A stretch of DNA of 64,000 nucleotides from CAVPMW01 sp963706515 (lineage in GTDB: Bacteria > Chloroflexota > Anaerolineae > Anaerolineales > UBA4823): positions 1-64,000 of the forward strand of contig CAVPMW010000008.1 of assembly GCA_963706515.1 (NCBI GenBank), read 5' to 3'. The notes beneath the pieces are model-generated. The model was not told where the DNA came from, ran no database searches, and saw nothing but the letters and a program-made list of their open reading frames with translations. The number at the start of each line of letters is the position of its first letter. The stretch's first letter is position 1. The position numbers and the translations under genes are program-made. Below, one piece after another: positions 55,579-64,000 of this stretch.

Positions 55579-57335
55579 TCAGGCGTGCCAGACTTTGAAG
55601 TTTTGCAGGATTGATCCACCGATGAATTCTCTCAAGATAGAATTGTCGGGGATCAGGTTGATATCGAGCGGCAGAAACCACTCCAAAAATGCCAACAATC
55701 GCTTGGCTTCGACGTATTCCGGCTTACTGTGAGGCACCTGGTGCAGGAGCGGTTCCACCAATGGTTTCAGCGCAGAAAGCTCATATACCAGGGCGGAATT
55801 GAACATTACATCGGCGTTCTCCTGGTAGGGGAAAATGTAGCGTTTCTCCCCGCGCCGGACGGATTCCCAGCGTGAGATGGTTGTTTGCGGAGGGTAGCCG
55901 CGCTCACGGGAATCACGCACGATCCGGCGGATAAGGCGGGTATCGGTTGTGGATATGCGGTTGTGCCGGTCCAAATTTAGCTGGGTCAGTGCAGATACGT
56001 AGACGCGGTATTTTTCATCTGGCTGGATACCCGTGATGAGATCTGGGTTCAAACCGTGGATGCCTTCCAGTATGACCACCTGACCTTCTTTAAGCTGGAT
56101 AACGTCACCAGCTTCGCTCATCCCGTTCAAGAAATTGTAGCGAGGCAGCTGCACCTCTTCGCCCCGGATGAGCATGCGCAGGTCTGCGGATAATCGTTTA
56201 CGATCGAGCGCCTGGATATTTTCGAAGTCGAACTGGCCGTTCTCATCCTTGGGAGTTCTCATCACGAGCAACGAAATAATTATCCAATTCGAGCGGAAAC
56301 GGTGAAATTCCCCGGACCAATAACTGGACTGACAGCCGCTTTGAAAAAGTTGTTTTTCCCGAGGAAGATGGCCCGGCGATCAGGACAATGCGCACCCGCT
56401 CTGACTGTCCGGCAATCAAATCTGCGATATCGCTGATCCGTTGCTCGTGGAGGGCTTCGGACACCAAAACAATCTCATGGCTGCGGGTGGAGTGAATGGC
56501 AGAGTTCAGAGCGGCGACGTTGGAGATGCCCAGTTTTTCCAGCCAGCTGCTGTACTCAAGAAAGGTTTTAAGCAGTGTCGGGTATTCCGGCATCGGCAGG
56601 AGCATGGTCGGGGCGTGCCGCCGTGGAAAACGGAGCGTAAATCCCTGCCCGGTGAGTATCAACCCGAACCAACGCAGGAAACCGGTGGACGGCACCATAT
56701 ATCCATGGTAATAATCGGTGAAATCTCCCAGCGTATAGACCGTAAGGTAATTCTTCTGGCGGAAGGAAAGCAAACGAACCTTATCCTCCTCACCGCGCGC
56801 CTTGAAGGTTTGGATCGCTTCAGCCAATGGGATTTCGCTGCGGACGAAAGGTAGATCCTTGTCTACCAGATCGCGCATGTGGGCTTCTAATTGCGTCAGG
56901 TCTTCAAGACCGAGAGTGGTTCGCCCGGTCACTTCGCAGTAGTAACCACCCGAGGCGACTGAGTGATCGATTGTGAGGCTTGCCTCGGGAAAAAGGTCCT
57001 CGAAGGCGGCTTCGAGCAAAAAGGTAAGCGACCGGCGGTAGATGCGCATCCCATCCGCGTCGGCCATCGTGATCGGGATGACGGTGGCATCCATCTGCAT
57101 CGGATACGTTAATTCGCGCAAATCTCCATTGATGACCGCGCCGACGATTGGCGGCTGCGAAACGCTGGCTGTCCGATGCTGCGGGCAGGGTGAGGACAGG
57201 GCTCTGAACGCACTCTAAGAATTTTCCGACCGGCTCGCCGCGCAAGCCGCAAATTGCTCGCCCATCCGGCAAATGGATTTCAATCGTATCGCGCGGCTCA
57301 ACGATCTTGAATGCTGGTTTCTCGAGAGTAGCCAT
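55579..57335 (-). CDS. TGS-domain nucleoside (uridine-kinase-like) kinase (frameshifted)
   Basis: About 584 residues with breaks near 57150 and 56265. The N-terminus (about 1-65, IEIHLPDGRAICGLRGEPVG) is a TGS domain; then a threonyl-tRNA-synthetase-editing-like region with LTIDHSVASGGYYCEV; from about 280 a P-loop kinase of the phosphoribulokinase/uridine kinase family, IAGPSSSGKTTFSKRL, ELDNYF, QLPRYNFLNG, VVILEGIHGLNPDL and the lid IRRIVRDSRERGY. Proteins of this layout are annotated nucleoside kinases; uridine or a related substrate is likely. Start ATG 57335. Confidence 0.85.
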
Positions 57336-57407
57336 TGCTTCTTTCAACCTGATAGTATTACCTGACAGGCAGCTGCAAACAAGGGTAAATTTGATTAATA
57401 ATTCCGT

Positions 57408-57455
57408 TGATTGGCTGAATTGGCATTTCGGAAGTAAAAATACTTCAGCCAATCA
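57408..57455. repeat. Palindromic element related to that at 52607
   Basis: TGATTGGCTGAA (57408-57419) and TTCAGCCAATCA (57444-57455) form a perfect 12-bp stem. Read on the minus strand it begins GTGATTGGCTGAAGTATTTT, closely matching the plus-strand start of the element at 52607. It lies in the 57336-57795 gap upstream of two divergent genes; AAGGAG at 57783 is the ribosome site of the following kinase, and nothing else was recognised. Confidence 0.55.
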
Positions 57456-57795
57456 CGACTGCTCAGAAGGAAGCATATTTTATCATCGTTAAACGAAGTT
57501 CCATTCGCACCTCATTGAAGTGCAAGGACAATCGCTCAGGTAAACGTATGGCGCACTTCTGCCAGAGAACCAGCCGCAACCTTAGATCAGGATTTGATCT
57601 ACCCAGAGACTATTAATATTGCATCGAATGACATACAAGAAAAAGATATTTGACAGAATATAATTACATGCTAAACTATAGAATGTATGGCTCGGTCAGA
57701 TGAAATCCAAATTTCCACGCGGCTGTTATTCAGAAAATTATGGCCTGATTTGTGCAACGATTGATTGCAGACACTATCCAGCCAAGGAGTATTAA

Positions 57796-60700
57796 ATGAA
57801 AAACACGAAAGAACCCAAAACATATAACTGGCTGTGGTTTGGAATTTTAGGATTCGCTTTCGGTTTATTTTATATCGTTCTCGGCACAATCCTGGCAATG
57901 TATGTTGCCCGCGTGGATTTCACCCTCCAAAATGCAATCCGGCAGCAGCTAACCAACCCGTTGTTGTGGTTGATCGATACCGCTCCATTCATTCTCGCCG
58001 CAGCTCTGGCGCTGGTCGGATTTCGTGAAGATAAGGTGATCTCCACCCGCAGGCAGTTAGAGCGTGCCTTGCAGCGCCGGTCGACCGATTTAAAGAAAGT
58101 TAACGCTGAAATCGAGAAACAGACCCACGAACGGCAGGAGCAGGAAGAGATTATCAGCCGGGGGAAGCGCCAGTGGGAAGCGACGTTTGATTCAGTTGAA
58201 GATATTATCGTGGTCACCGATACCAATGGGATGATCATCCGCTGCAACCGGACGACGAGCGATGCCTTTCAAACCGGCTTTCGCCAGCTTATCGGTCGCC
58301 AGGTGGATGAGCTCTTCTATGGAGCGAACGGCGAGCACCTGCCCACTCAAAAGACCGAAGTGCGGTTTCCCCGTCTCGAAGGTTGGCATGAAGTCTCCAG
58401 CAGCCCTCTGATGATCGAAGGAGGACGCCAGGGGACAATCTTCATCATACGGAATATAACCGATCGAAAACAGGCGGCGATCGATCTGCAGCGCCAGAAG
58501 CAATATTATGAATCTTTGGTCCGCAACAGCCCAATCGCGATCGTGACCCTCGACCTGGAGCAGCGCATCGTCGCCTGCAATCCGGCGTTCGAGATTCTTT
58601 TCGGTTACCGCCAGCAAGAAGTGTTGGGCCGGGATCTGGATAGCCTGGTTGCACCAGCAGCCCTTTTGGAAGAGACAAAATCCATAACCGCAATGGTACG
58701 GAAAGGCGAGATTGTCCACCATGTCACCCAGCGGCGGCGTAAGGACAGCAGTTTACTGGACGTCGAGCTGTACGGCGTGCCGGTGATCGTCGGGGGAAAG
58801 CAAATCGGAATCCTGGGATTATATAATGACATTACTGAGCTGGTTCAGGCACGGCGCCAGGCGGAGGAAGGGGATCGTGCCAAGAGCATATTCCTGGCAA
58901 ACCTGAGTCACGAGCTGCGCACACCGTTGAACGGGGTCATCGGGATGCTGGAACTTACCCTGGACACGCCGCTCAACCCAGAGCAGGAGGATTACCTCAA
59001 GACCTCGTTGAAGAGCGCCGAAGAGCTCATGATCATCCTCAATGACCTGCTGGACCTCTCTAAAATTGAAGCGCGCCGCCTCGACCTGGAAGTCATCGAT
59101 TTCAACCTGCGCAGCTCCGTCGAAGATGTTGCCAGGGCATTAGCTCACCGGGCTCAGTCTAAGGGACTAGAGCTTGCCTGCATGATCCCACCTGAAGTAC
59201 CTCTTTATTTGCGCGGCGATCCGGGTCGCCTGCGCCAGGTCCTGGTCAACCTTGTGGGGAATGCTATCAAGTTTACCGAACAGGGAGAAGTGGTCATCCG
59301 GGTCGGCCTTGGTCAGCGAGACAGAGCAGGACGCCAGCATTCGCTTCGAAGTGCAGGACACCGGTATTGGCATCGAAAAAGACCGCCAGCAAGCGATCTT
59401 TGAACGGTTTGTCCAGGCGGATGATACTATCTCGCGCGAGTATGGTGGCACCGGGCTGGGGTTGACGATCTCCAAGCAGCTTGTAGAGCTGATGGGCGGG
59501 ACGATCGGCGTCGTCAGCGAGGTGGGTAAAGGCAGCACCTTCATTTTCACGGTTTCGTTCGAAAAACAATCCGAGCAGGAAGATAAGTTATTCGTCGCCC
59601 CATCCGATTTACAAGGGGTGTACATCCTGGCAGTCGACGATAATGCAACCAACCGGACCATCCTCGAAAAAATGTTAGAAGGATTTGGCTGCAGGGTGGC
59701 TCTGGCAGCAGCTGCGAGCGAGGGAATTGCCCTGATGCGCCAGGCGATTTCAGATAACGACCCATTCCAGGTCGTGCTGCTGGATATGCAAATGCCCGAG
59801 ATGGATGGCAGGCAGGCGGCTCAGCTGATCCGCAGCGACCCTGATCTCAGCCAGTCACAGTTGATCATCCTGACCTCCTATGGCGAACGCGGCGATGCGA
59901 TGTACTTCAAAGATCTGGGCTGCGATGGCTACCTGCTAAAACCGATCTTGATGGCACAGCTTTTTGAGGCGGTTCTTTCGGTGGTTGGAAAGCCGGGCAA
60001 AGAAAAGAAGCAGACCGGACGGTTGGTAACCCGCCACACGATCTCCGAGCAAATGAAGGAACGGCCTCCAATCCTGCTGGCAGATGATGACGAAGTCAGC
60101 CGCAAGCTGGTCTCAACTCTCCTGGAAAAATCTGGTTACCAGGTTGAGACAGCCAAAACTGGGATGGACGTTCTCAATGCAGCTCAGCAGGAAGATTACG
60201 GCTTGATCCTGATGGATGCCCAAATGCCTGAAATGGATGGTTTCGAGGCAACCAGATTGATCCGCCAGCTGAATGCTCCCGCCCGGCTGATACCGATCGT
60301 CGCCATGACGGCGCATGCCATGAAGGGAGACCGTGAGCGCTGCCTGGAGGCGGGAATGAATGATTACATTCCCAAGCCCATCAATCCGGATATCCTCTTC
60401 GCAGTGATCGAGCACTGGCTGCAGGTTAGCCCGGAGGATATGGAAGCCCTGCTCAAGCAGCCCTTAGAGCCGGTGTATACGGTGGAGGAAGCCTCGGTTG
60501 TTAAGCCTTTCGTTGAAGAAGAAGAACACGTTGCAGAATCGGAAGATGCCACGCGTCCGAAGCAGCGGGGTTATAAGATCGAGACGATCGAAGGTATCGG
60601 ACCTGTTTATCGCAGCAAACTCAGCGAAGCGGGCGTTACCACAACGGATGAGCTGCTGGATGCTGCCGCGACCCGAAAAGGACGCCAGGACCTGGCCCAA

Positions 60701-60973
60701 AAGACGGGAATCTCGGAAAAGCTCGTCCTGGCCTGGGCCAATAAGGCTGACCTGATGCGTGTGCCGGGCGTCGGGAAGGAGTTCAGCGACCTGTTGGAAG
60801 CTGCTGGGGTGGATACCGTGAAGGAGCTGCGCAACCGCGTTCCAGAAAACCTGTATGCAGCGATGATCGAGACAAATAACGCCAAAAACCTGGCCCGGCG
60901 GGTGCCCTCTTTAGCCGAGGTCGAATCGTGGATCAAGGCGGCAAAGGAAATGGATCCCCGCATGACCTATTGA
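57796..60973 (+). CDS. Hybrid sensor histidine kinase: PAS-PAS-HisKA-HATPase-REC-REC-DUF4332 (frameshifted)
   Basis: About 1,058 residues. Two membrane spans (about 12-35 and 55-75), a coiled-coil (about 80-125), two PAS domains (WEATFDSVEDIIVVTDTNG; YYESLVRNSPIAIVTLDLEQ), HisKA with SHELRTPLNGVIGMLE, HATPase with VNLVGNAIKFTEQGEV (N box) and, after one shift near 59312, VQDTGIGIEKD and GGTGLGLTISKQL. Then two receiver domains, VVLLDMQMPEMDGRQAA and LILMDAQMPEMDGFEATRL, and a C-terminal ~130-residue helix-hairpin-helix DUF4332 region: IEGIGPVYRSKLSEAGV and RVPGVGKEFSDLLEAAGVDT. A membrane-proximal sensor starting a phosphorelay; no HPt domain is present. The DUF4332 tail is unusual for a kinase. 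Confidence 0.9.
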
Positions 60974-60992
60974 GGCTCCCTTAGATCATTAT

Positions 60993-61030
60993 ACAGTCCG
61001 GGATCGATCGCCAATCCCGGGCTGTTTTTT
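60993..61030 (+). terminator. Intrinsic terminator after the hybrid kinase gene
   Basis: ACAGTCCGGGAT (60993-61004) pairs with ATCCCGGGCTGT (61014-61025) and is followed by TTTTTT. It ends the kinase transcript, so the next kinase gene probably has its own promoter. Confidence 0.85.
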
Positions 61031-61096
61031 ATTTTGGGGTGAATCTACAGATTCATTAGGCTGAGTGATCTTTTAGCGGCTTCCAGGTAGAATTCT

Positions 61097-62332
61097 ATGA
61101 CCATGGATGAGATCGACCCGGACCTCAGCGTCGCCAACGCTTCATTAAAGGCAGAATTGCGCGCAAAAGATGAGCTGATCGCCCAGATCAGCCACGATCT
61201 GCGGACACCCCTGACTGCAATTCTATTAACCGTGGAAAATCTGTGCTTGCTGCGTTTTGGCAGCCTGACCGAAGGCCAGATCAAAGCCTTGGAGAATATC
61301 GAGGCATCCAGCGAGCATCTGGTCGAGCTTATCAATGATTTGCTTGACCTTTCAAAGAGCTATTCGGGAAATTTAGAAATTCGCAAGCAGGTTGTAGATG
61401 TCGTTGAGCTGTCCCGCTCCAGCATCCTGGTTGTTCAGAATCAGGCTGCCAGGAAAGGGATTCGGTTAAGGATCTTTATTGAGGACGCTCCAGAATACAT
61501 CGATGCAGACCCTCAACGGCTCAAGCAAAGCCTGGTTAAATTGATCGGCTACAAGATTAAATCCACGCCGGAGGGGGGGACGGTGGGACTGGAAATTCGG
61601 GGAGATTGCACAGCCAGCGAAATCTATTTTACGGTATGGGATACCGGAAACGGGTTCTCGGCGAGGGAACCGGATCTAGCTTCGCGAGGGCTCGCAGAGA
61701 ATAATGGCAATTATGTTTTGCCGAAGACAGTTGATGAGCTGGGATTTTCTCTGGTTTCAGGCCTGGTAGAGCTGCACGGCGGCAGAGTGATAACCGACGG
61801 CGCCCAAAACCCTACCTCAGGGAAGCGTTTTACGATAGCGCTGCCGTGCTCTCCTGAGCGGTTCGATTTCAAAGCGGAGGCCTCTAGCATGGACTTTTCT
61901 AGCTTTGATCCGGCTAGCTCGGAAGGGATAAGCCAGGTCAGGCGCGATGAGCCATTGATCCTTATCGTAGAGGATAATGAAGCGAACCTGGCTGGAGTAC
62001 GGGATGCCTTACTCCAGGAGAACTACCGGGTTGAGGCAGCTACCACCGGTGAGGAGGCTCTCCAGAAAATCCCAGCAATGCGTCCCGACTTGATCTTAAT
62101 GGATATTCATTTGCCAGGGATGGGCGGTCTCGAAGCCACTCGCTGCATCCGTGGGATGAAAAATGGGGGATCGGTGCCGATCATTGCCCTGACTGCCTTC
62201 GCAATGCTGGAGGACCGCCAGAAATGTCTGGAAGCAGGCGCAAACGATTATCTTCCCAAGCCGTTTCGCCTGAAAGAGCTGAATAAAATGATCGAGGCCT
62301 GGTTGAAGACAGAGCCAGGCGTAGTTATCTGA
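61097..62332 (+). CDS. Soluble histidine kinase-receiver protein with degenerate N box
   Basis: 411 residues, no membrane span. Short coiled N-terminus, HisKA with ISHDLRTPLTAILL (His), HATPase-like region with LVKLIGYKIKSTPEGGTV where the invariant N-box asparagine is replaced (normal LxxNAIKFT), G1 box WDTGNGF retained, and a weak G2 (VSGLVELHGGRV). A complete receiver follows: LILIVEDNEANLAGVRDAL, phosphoacceptor in ILMDIHLPGMGGLEATR, ALTAFAM and YLPKPFRLKEL. The loss of the N box suggests weak or no ATP use, so it may act as a phosphotransfer partner of the kinase encoded upstream. Frame intact. Confidence 0.85.
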   Translation: MTMDEIDPDLSVANASLKAELRAKDELIAQISHDLRTPLTAILLTVENLCLLRFGSLTEGQIKALENIEASSEHLVELINDLLDLSKSYSGNLEIRKQVVDVVELSRSSILVVQNQAARKGIRLRIFIEDAPEYIDADPQRLKQSLVKLIGYKIKSTPEGGTVGLEIRGDCTASEIYFTVWDTGNGFSAREPDLASRGLAENNGNYVLPKTVDELGFSLVSGLVELHGGRVITDGAQNPTSGKRFTIALPCSPERFDFKAEASSMDFSSFDPASSEGISQVRRDEPLILIVEDNEANLAGVRDALLQENYRVEAATTGEEALQKIPAMRPDLILMDIHLPGMGGLEATRCIRGMKNGGSVPIIALTAFAMLEDRQKCLEAGANDYLPKPFRLKELNKMIEAWLKTEPGVVI

Positions 62333-62338
62333 TCCGGT

Positions 62339-62935
62339 TTATGGTCCGGCGACCAGGTTCCGGCAAGCCACGGCATCCGACGTGGCATTTTTCACGCAAA
62401 CCGTGAAAAAGCTGCTCTTCACTAACTGAGACGGCAGCTTGAACGTATACTTATTGGCTGTCGTGCTTCCCGTACGGAAGGTCCCGACCTTATACCAGTT
62501 CAATCCCGCTGCTTTCGAATCATCTGCCTTCACATAAAAGACGTTGTTCTTCGGGAAATTCACCGTATAGATTGAAAGGTTATTGCCTGTGCGGACAACG
62601 GCATAGTTTGCCGGCTTCGTTTTGAATGCACTTCCTGAAGGCACAGAAAAATTCTTCTTGCTCTTAGGGATGCACAATTTTTGACCGACATAGATTCGGT
62701 AATTTGGCGCAGCCAGATGATTCACTGCGACCAGATCCTGCCATCTCAGCTGGTGTGTTCTGATGATCGTTCTCAGGTCATCGCTGACCTGGACTGAACG
62801 GTAGCTGACGCAGTCCGAGTTTGCGTCCGTGGCAGCCATGGCTGGTGCAATTAAGATTGCGGAAAAGATTACTGCCATCAAAAGCGAAATGCTCCGGATC
62901 AAGGAATTTTTCAAACGAGAGGAATGAATTTTCAT
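62339..62935 (-). CDS. Secreted LysM-domain protein
   Basis: 198 residues. Signal peptide (SISLLMAVIFSAILIAPAMA) then a LysM motif (about 43-90): YRSVQVSDDLRTIIRTHQLR and VNHLAAPNYRIYVGQKLCIP, which binds peptidoglycan or similar glycans. The remaining ~100 residues are a small beta domain with two cysteines near the end (FTVCVKNATSDAVACRNL) that could form a disulfide. AGGAG lies before the ATG. Convergent with the kinase gene (6-nt gap). Confidence 0.85.
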   Translation of the reverse strand: MKIHSSRLKNSLIRSISLLMAVIFSAILIAPAMAATDANSDCVSYRSVQVSDDLRTIIRTHQLRWQDLVAVNHLAAPNYRIYVGQKLCIPKSKKNFSVPSGSAFKTKPANYAVVRTGNNLSIYTVNFPKNNVFYVKADDSKAAGLNWYKVGTFRTGSTTANKYTFKLPSQLVKSSFFTVCVKNATSDAVACRNLVAGP

Positions 62936-62968
62936 ATCAGTCTCCTTTTGATTATATAGGTGTTACAG

Positions 62969-64000
62969 TCAAGGTTCGGTTGACGTCTCGTCGGGAAATA
63001 GCGTCTCGGTTGGTGTTAAGGTCTGGGATCCTGTGCTGGTTGGAGTCGCGGTGGCAGTTGGCGTAGGGGTCAGCGTCGCCGGCGGTGTTGGTGTGGACGT
63101 GGGTGAGGCTGTCGGACTTGGCGGAACCGGGGTTCGGGTCGGGGTAGGGGTCAAGGTTGGATGGGGCGTCCCCAGGCGGATTGAAGGGACCAGCCAGAAA
63201 GCGTTGGCTTTGCTGGGTTTTGCATTGGCTTGAACACCGAGGACGAATTGGACGGTTTGACCATCGAGCCCTGAAATATCCTGGTTGATGCGTGTAATTT
63301 TGCCATCGTAAACCTCGTGCCAGGATCCGAGGTGCTTGACCTGCCCGTCGCTCTGAATGTAATCGAGGTAGAAAGTGATATCGCAGCCCTGACTGCCTTG
63401 CAGGCAGCCGACGTCAGCGATGAAGTAATCTCCGTTTTTAACCTTAAAACCTGGGAACGTGCCGGCGATATACCCGCCGTTTTTATCCTGAGGTTTGGTG
63501 AGCAGGGTTTCTTCGTTTTCCTGGTGATTATTTTCGAGTGTTGGGTCTGTGACAACTGCGACGGACCCATATTGCTGGTTTGTAATTGTGGGGCAATAGA
63601 TCTTACCTGCCCCGCTCTTCCAGGTCGCCTGGCAATAGTTGGCTGCAAAATCGTACTCGAATCCCAGGTCGGGCGGCAAGACGACACGGATGCTCACCAG
63701 GAGCGGGGTTTTGCTGCTGGAACCTACCCCGAAGCGCTGTCCGTTTGGTGCTTGCAGCAGCCAATTGCCGGAATAGGTGCCTTTGTTCGCCGGAGCAACC
63801 ATGGGGACTTCCAGGTTGACGCTTTCGCCAGGCCGGATTTTACCGGGAATTTTTACACTCGATGGAGCATCCATTCGGCTGCCGTCGGTAAAGACCAGCT
63901 TGTACGACGTCGTCCAATCACAGCTTCCAGTGTTTTTTACCTGCCAAATTTTCGGGAATTTTACGCCGGGAGTGTATTTTGTCCCGTCCGGCACGGTGAC
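62969..64000 (-). CDS. NBR1-type Ig-domain surface protein with Thr/Pro-rich tail (partial)
   Basis: At least 343 residues; the reading frame is open to the window edge, so the N-terminus is missing. An NBR1-like Ig domain comes first: PDGTKYTPGVKFPKIWQVKN, GSCDWTTSYKLVF, GESVNLEVPMVAP and GTYSGNWLLQAPNGQRFG, as in many Chloroflexota surface proteins. A second beta-rich domain (about 140-280) has CQATWKSGAGKIYCP and FYLDYIQSDGQVKHLG, and the last 60 residues are TPTPT repeats. Probably cell-surface exposed; function unknown. It precedes the LysM gene on the same strand (33-nt gap). Confidence 0.8.
   Translation of the reverse strand, partial: VTVPDGTKYTPGVKFPKIWQVKNTGSCDWTTSYKLVFTDGSRMDAPSSVKIPGKIRPGESVNLEVPMVAPANKGTYSGNWLLQAPNGQRFGVGSSSKTPLLVSIRVVLPPDLGFEYDFAANYCQATWKSGAGKIYCPTITNQQYGSVAVVTDPTLENNHQENEETLLTKPQDKNGGYIAGTFPGFKVKNGDYFIADVGCLQGSQGCDITFYLDYIQSDGQVKHLGSWHEVYDGKITRINQDISGLDGQTVQFVLGVQANAKPSKANAFWLVPSIRLGTPHPTLTPTPTRTPVPPSPTASPTSTPTPPATLTPTPTATATPTSTGSQTLTPTETLFPDETSTEP

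Overview
This 64 kb window looks like chromosomal DNA of a Chloroflexota bacterium, probably class Anaerolineae. That is an inference from several gene-level hints: secreted proteins with long Thr/Pro-rich linkers, NBR1-type Ig and LysM surface proteins, a serine hydroxymethyltransferase fused to glycine-cleavage T protein, a hybrid kinase carrying a DUF4332 helix-hairpin-helix tail, and many polytopic GT-C-like proteins. No rRNA or ribosomal marker is present to prove it. About half of the recognisable genes continue in another reading frame after a single-base shift while conserved motifs carry on. This points to uncorrected indels in the sequence rather than real gene decay, so frameshifted genes are given as whole loci.

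Layout. (1) 1-4.4 kb, minus strand: tRNA-Leu and a tight operon DUF362 - PHP phosphoesterase - membrane-anchored protein - isocitrate dehydrogenase kinase/phosphatase (AceK). (2) 4.7-6.6 kb, plus: pseudouridine breakdown pair (PfkB kinase, PsuG). (3) 6.7-11.9 kb, minus: Thr/Pro-rich membrane protein, fumarylacetoacetate-hydrolase-family enzyme, RpiR regulator, GT-C-like membrane protein. (4) 12-13 kb: tRNA-Val and a non-coding stretch holding a candidate pseudoknotted RNA with an intrinsic terminator. (5) 13-24 kb: surface polysaccharide cluster starting with a response-regulator/GT2 fusion, followed by GT2, two GT4, a polytopic GT-C-like protein, DUF1616, a Wzx-type flippase, a DegT aminotransferase and a beta-helix protein, closed by an IS256-family transposase remnant.

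(6) 24.9-34.5 kb, minus: a sugar-type ABC transporter, UroD-like methyltransferase, LacI regulator, TIM-barrel isomerase, DUF4432 epimerase, cupin/PMI-like protein and a corrinoid protein, headed by a promoter overlapped by repeated CGTTCAT/ATGAACG half-sites. This is the strongest candidate for an undescribed system: import of a sugar-like compound coupled to corrinoid-dependent methyl transfer. (7) 34.9-41.8 kb, plus: one giant, GC-rich secreted amylopullulanase (about 2,280 residues). (8) 42-47 kb: AT-rich, damaged membrane-protein genes and a lipoprotein esterase. (9) 47.3-51.9 kb: promoter, terminator-bearing leader RNA, GlyA-GcvT fusion and a class I aminotransferase. (10) 52-57.3 kb, minus: FKBP isomerase, secreted M14 carboxypeptidase, TGS-containing nucleoside kinase. 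(11) 57.8-64 kb: two hybrid sensor kinases, then LysM and NBR1-Ig proteins.

Dispersed palindromes recur between genes (4593/22772/31252; 52607/57408; 8587-8680) and may be MITE-like elements. No CRISPR array, rRNA or intact insertion sequence was seen.
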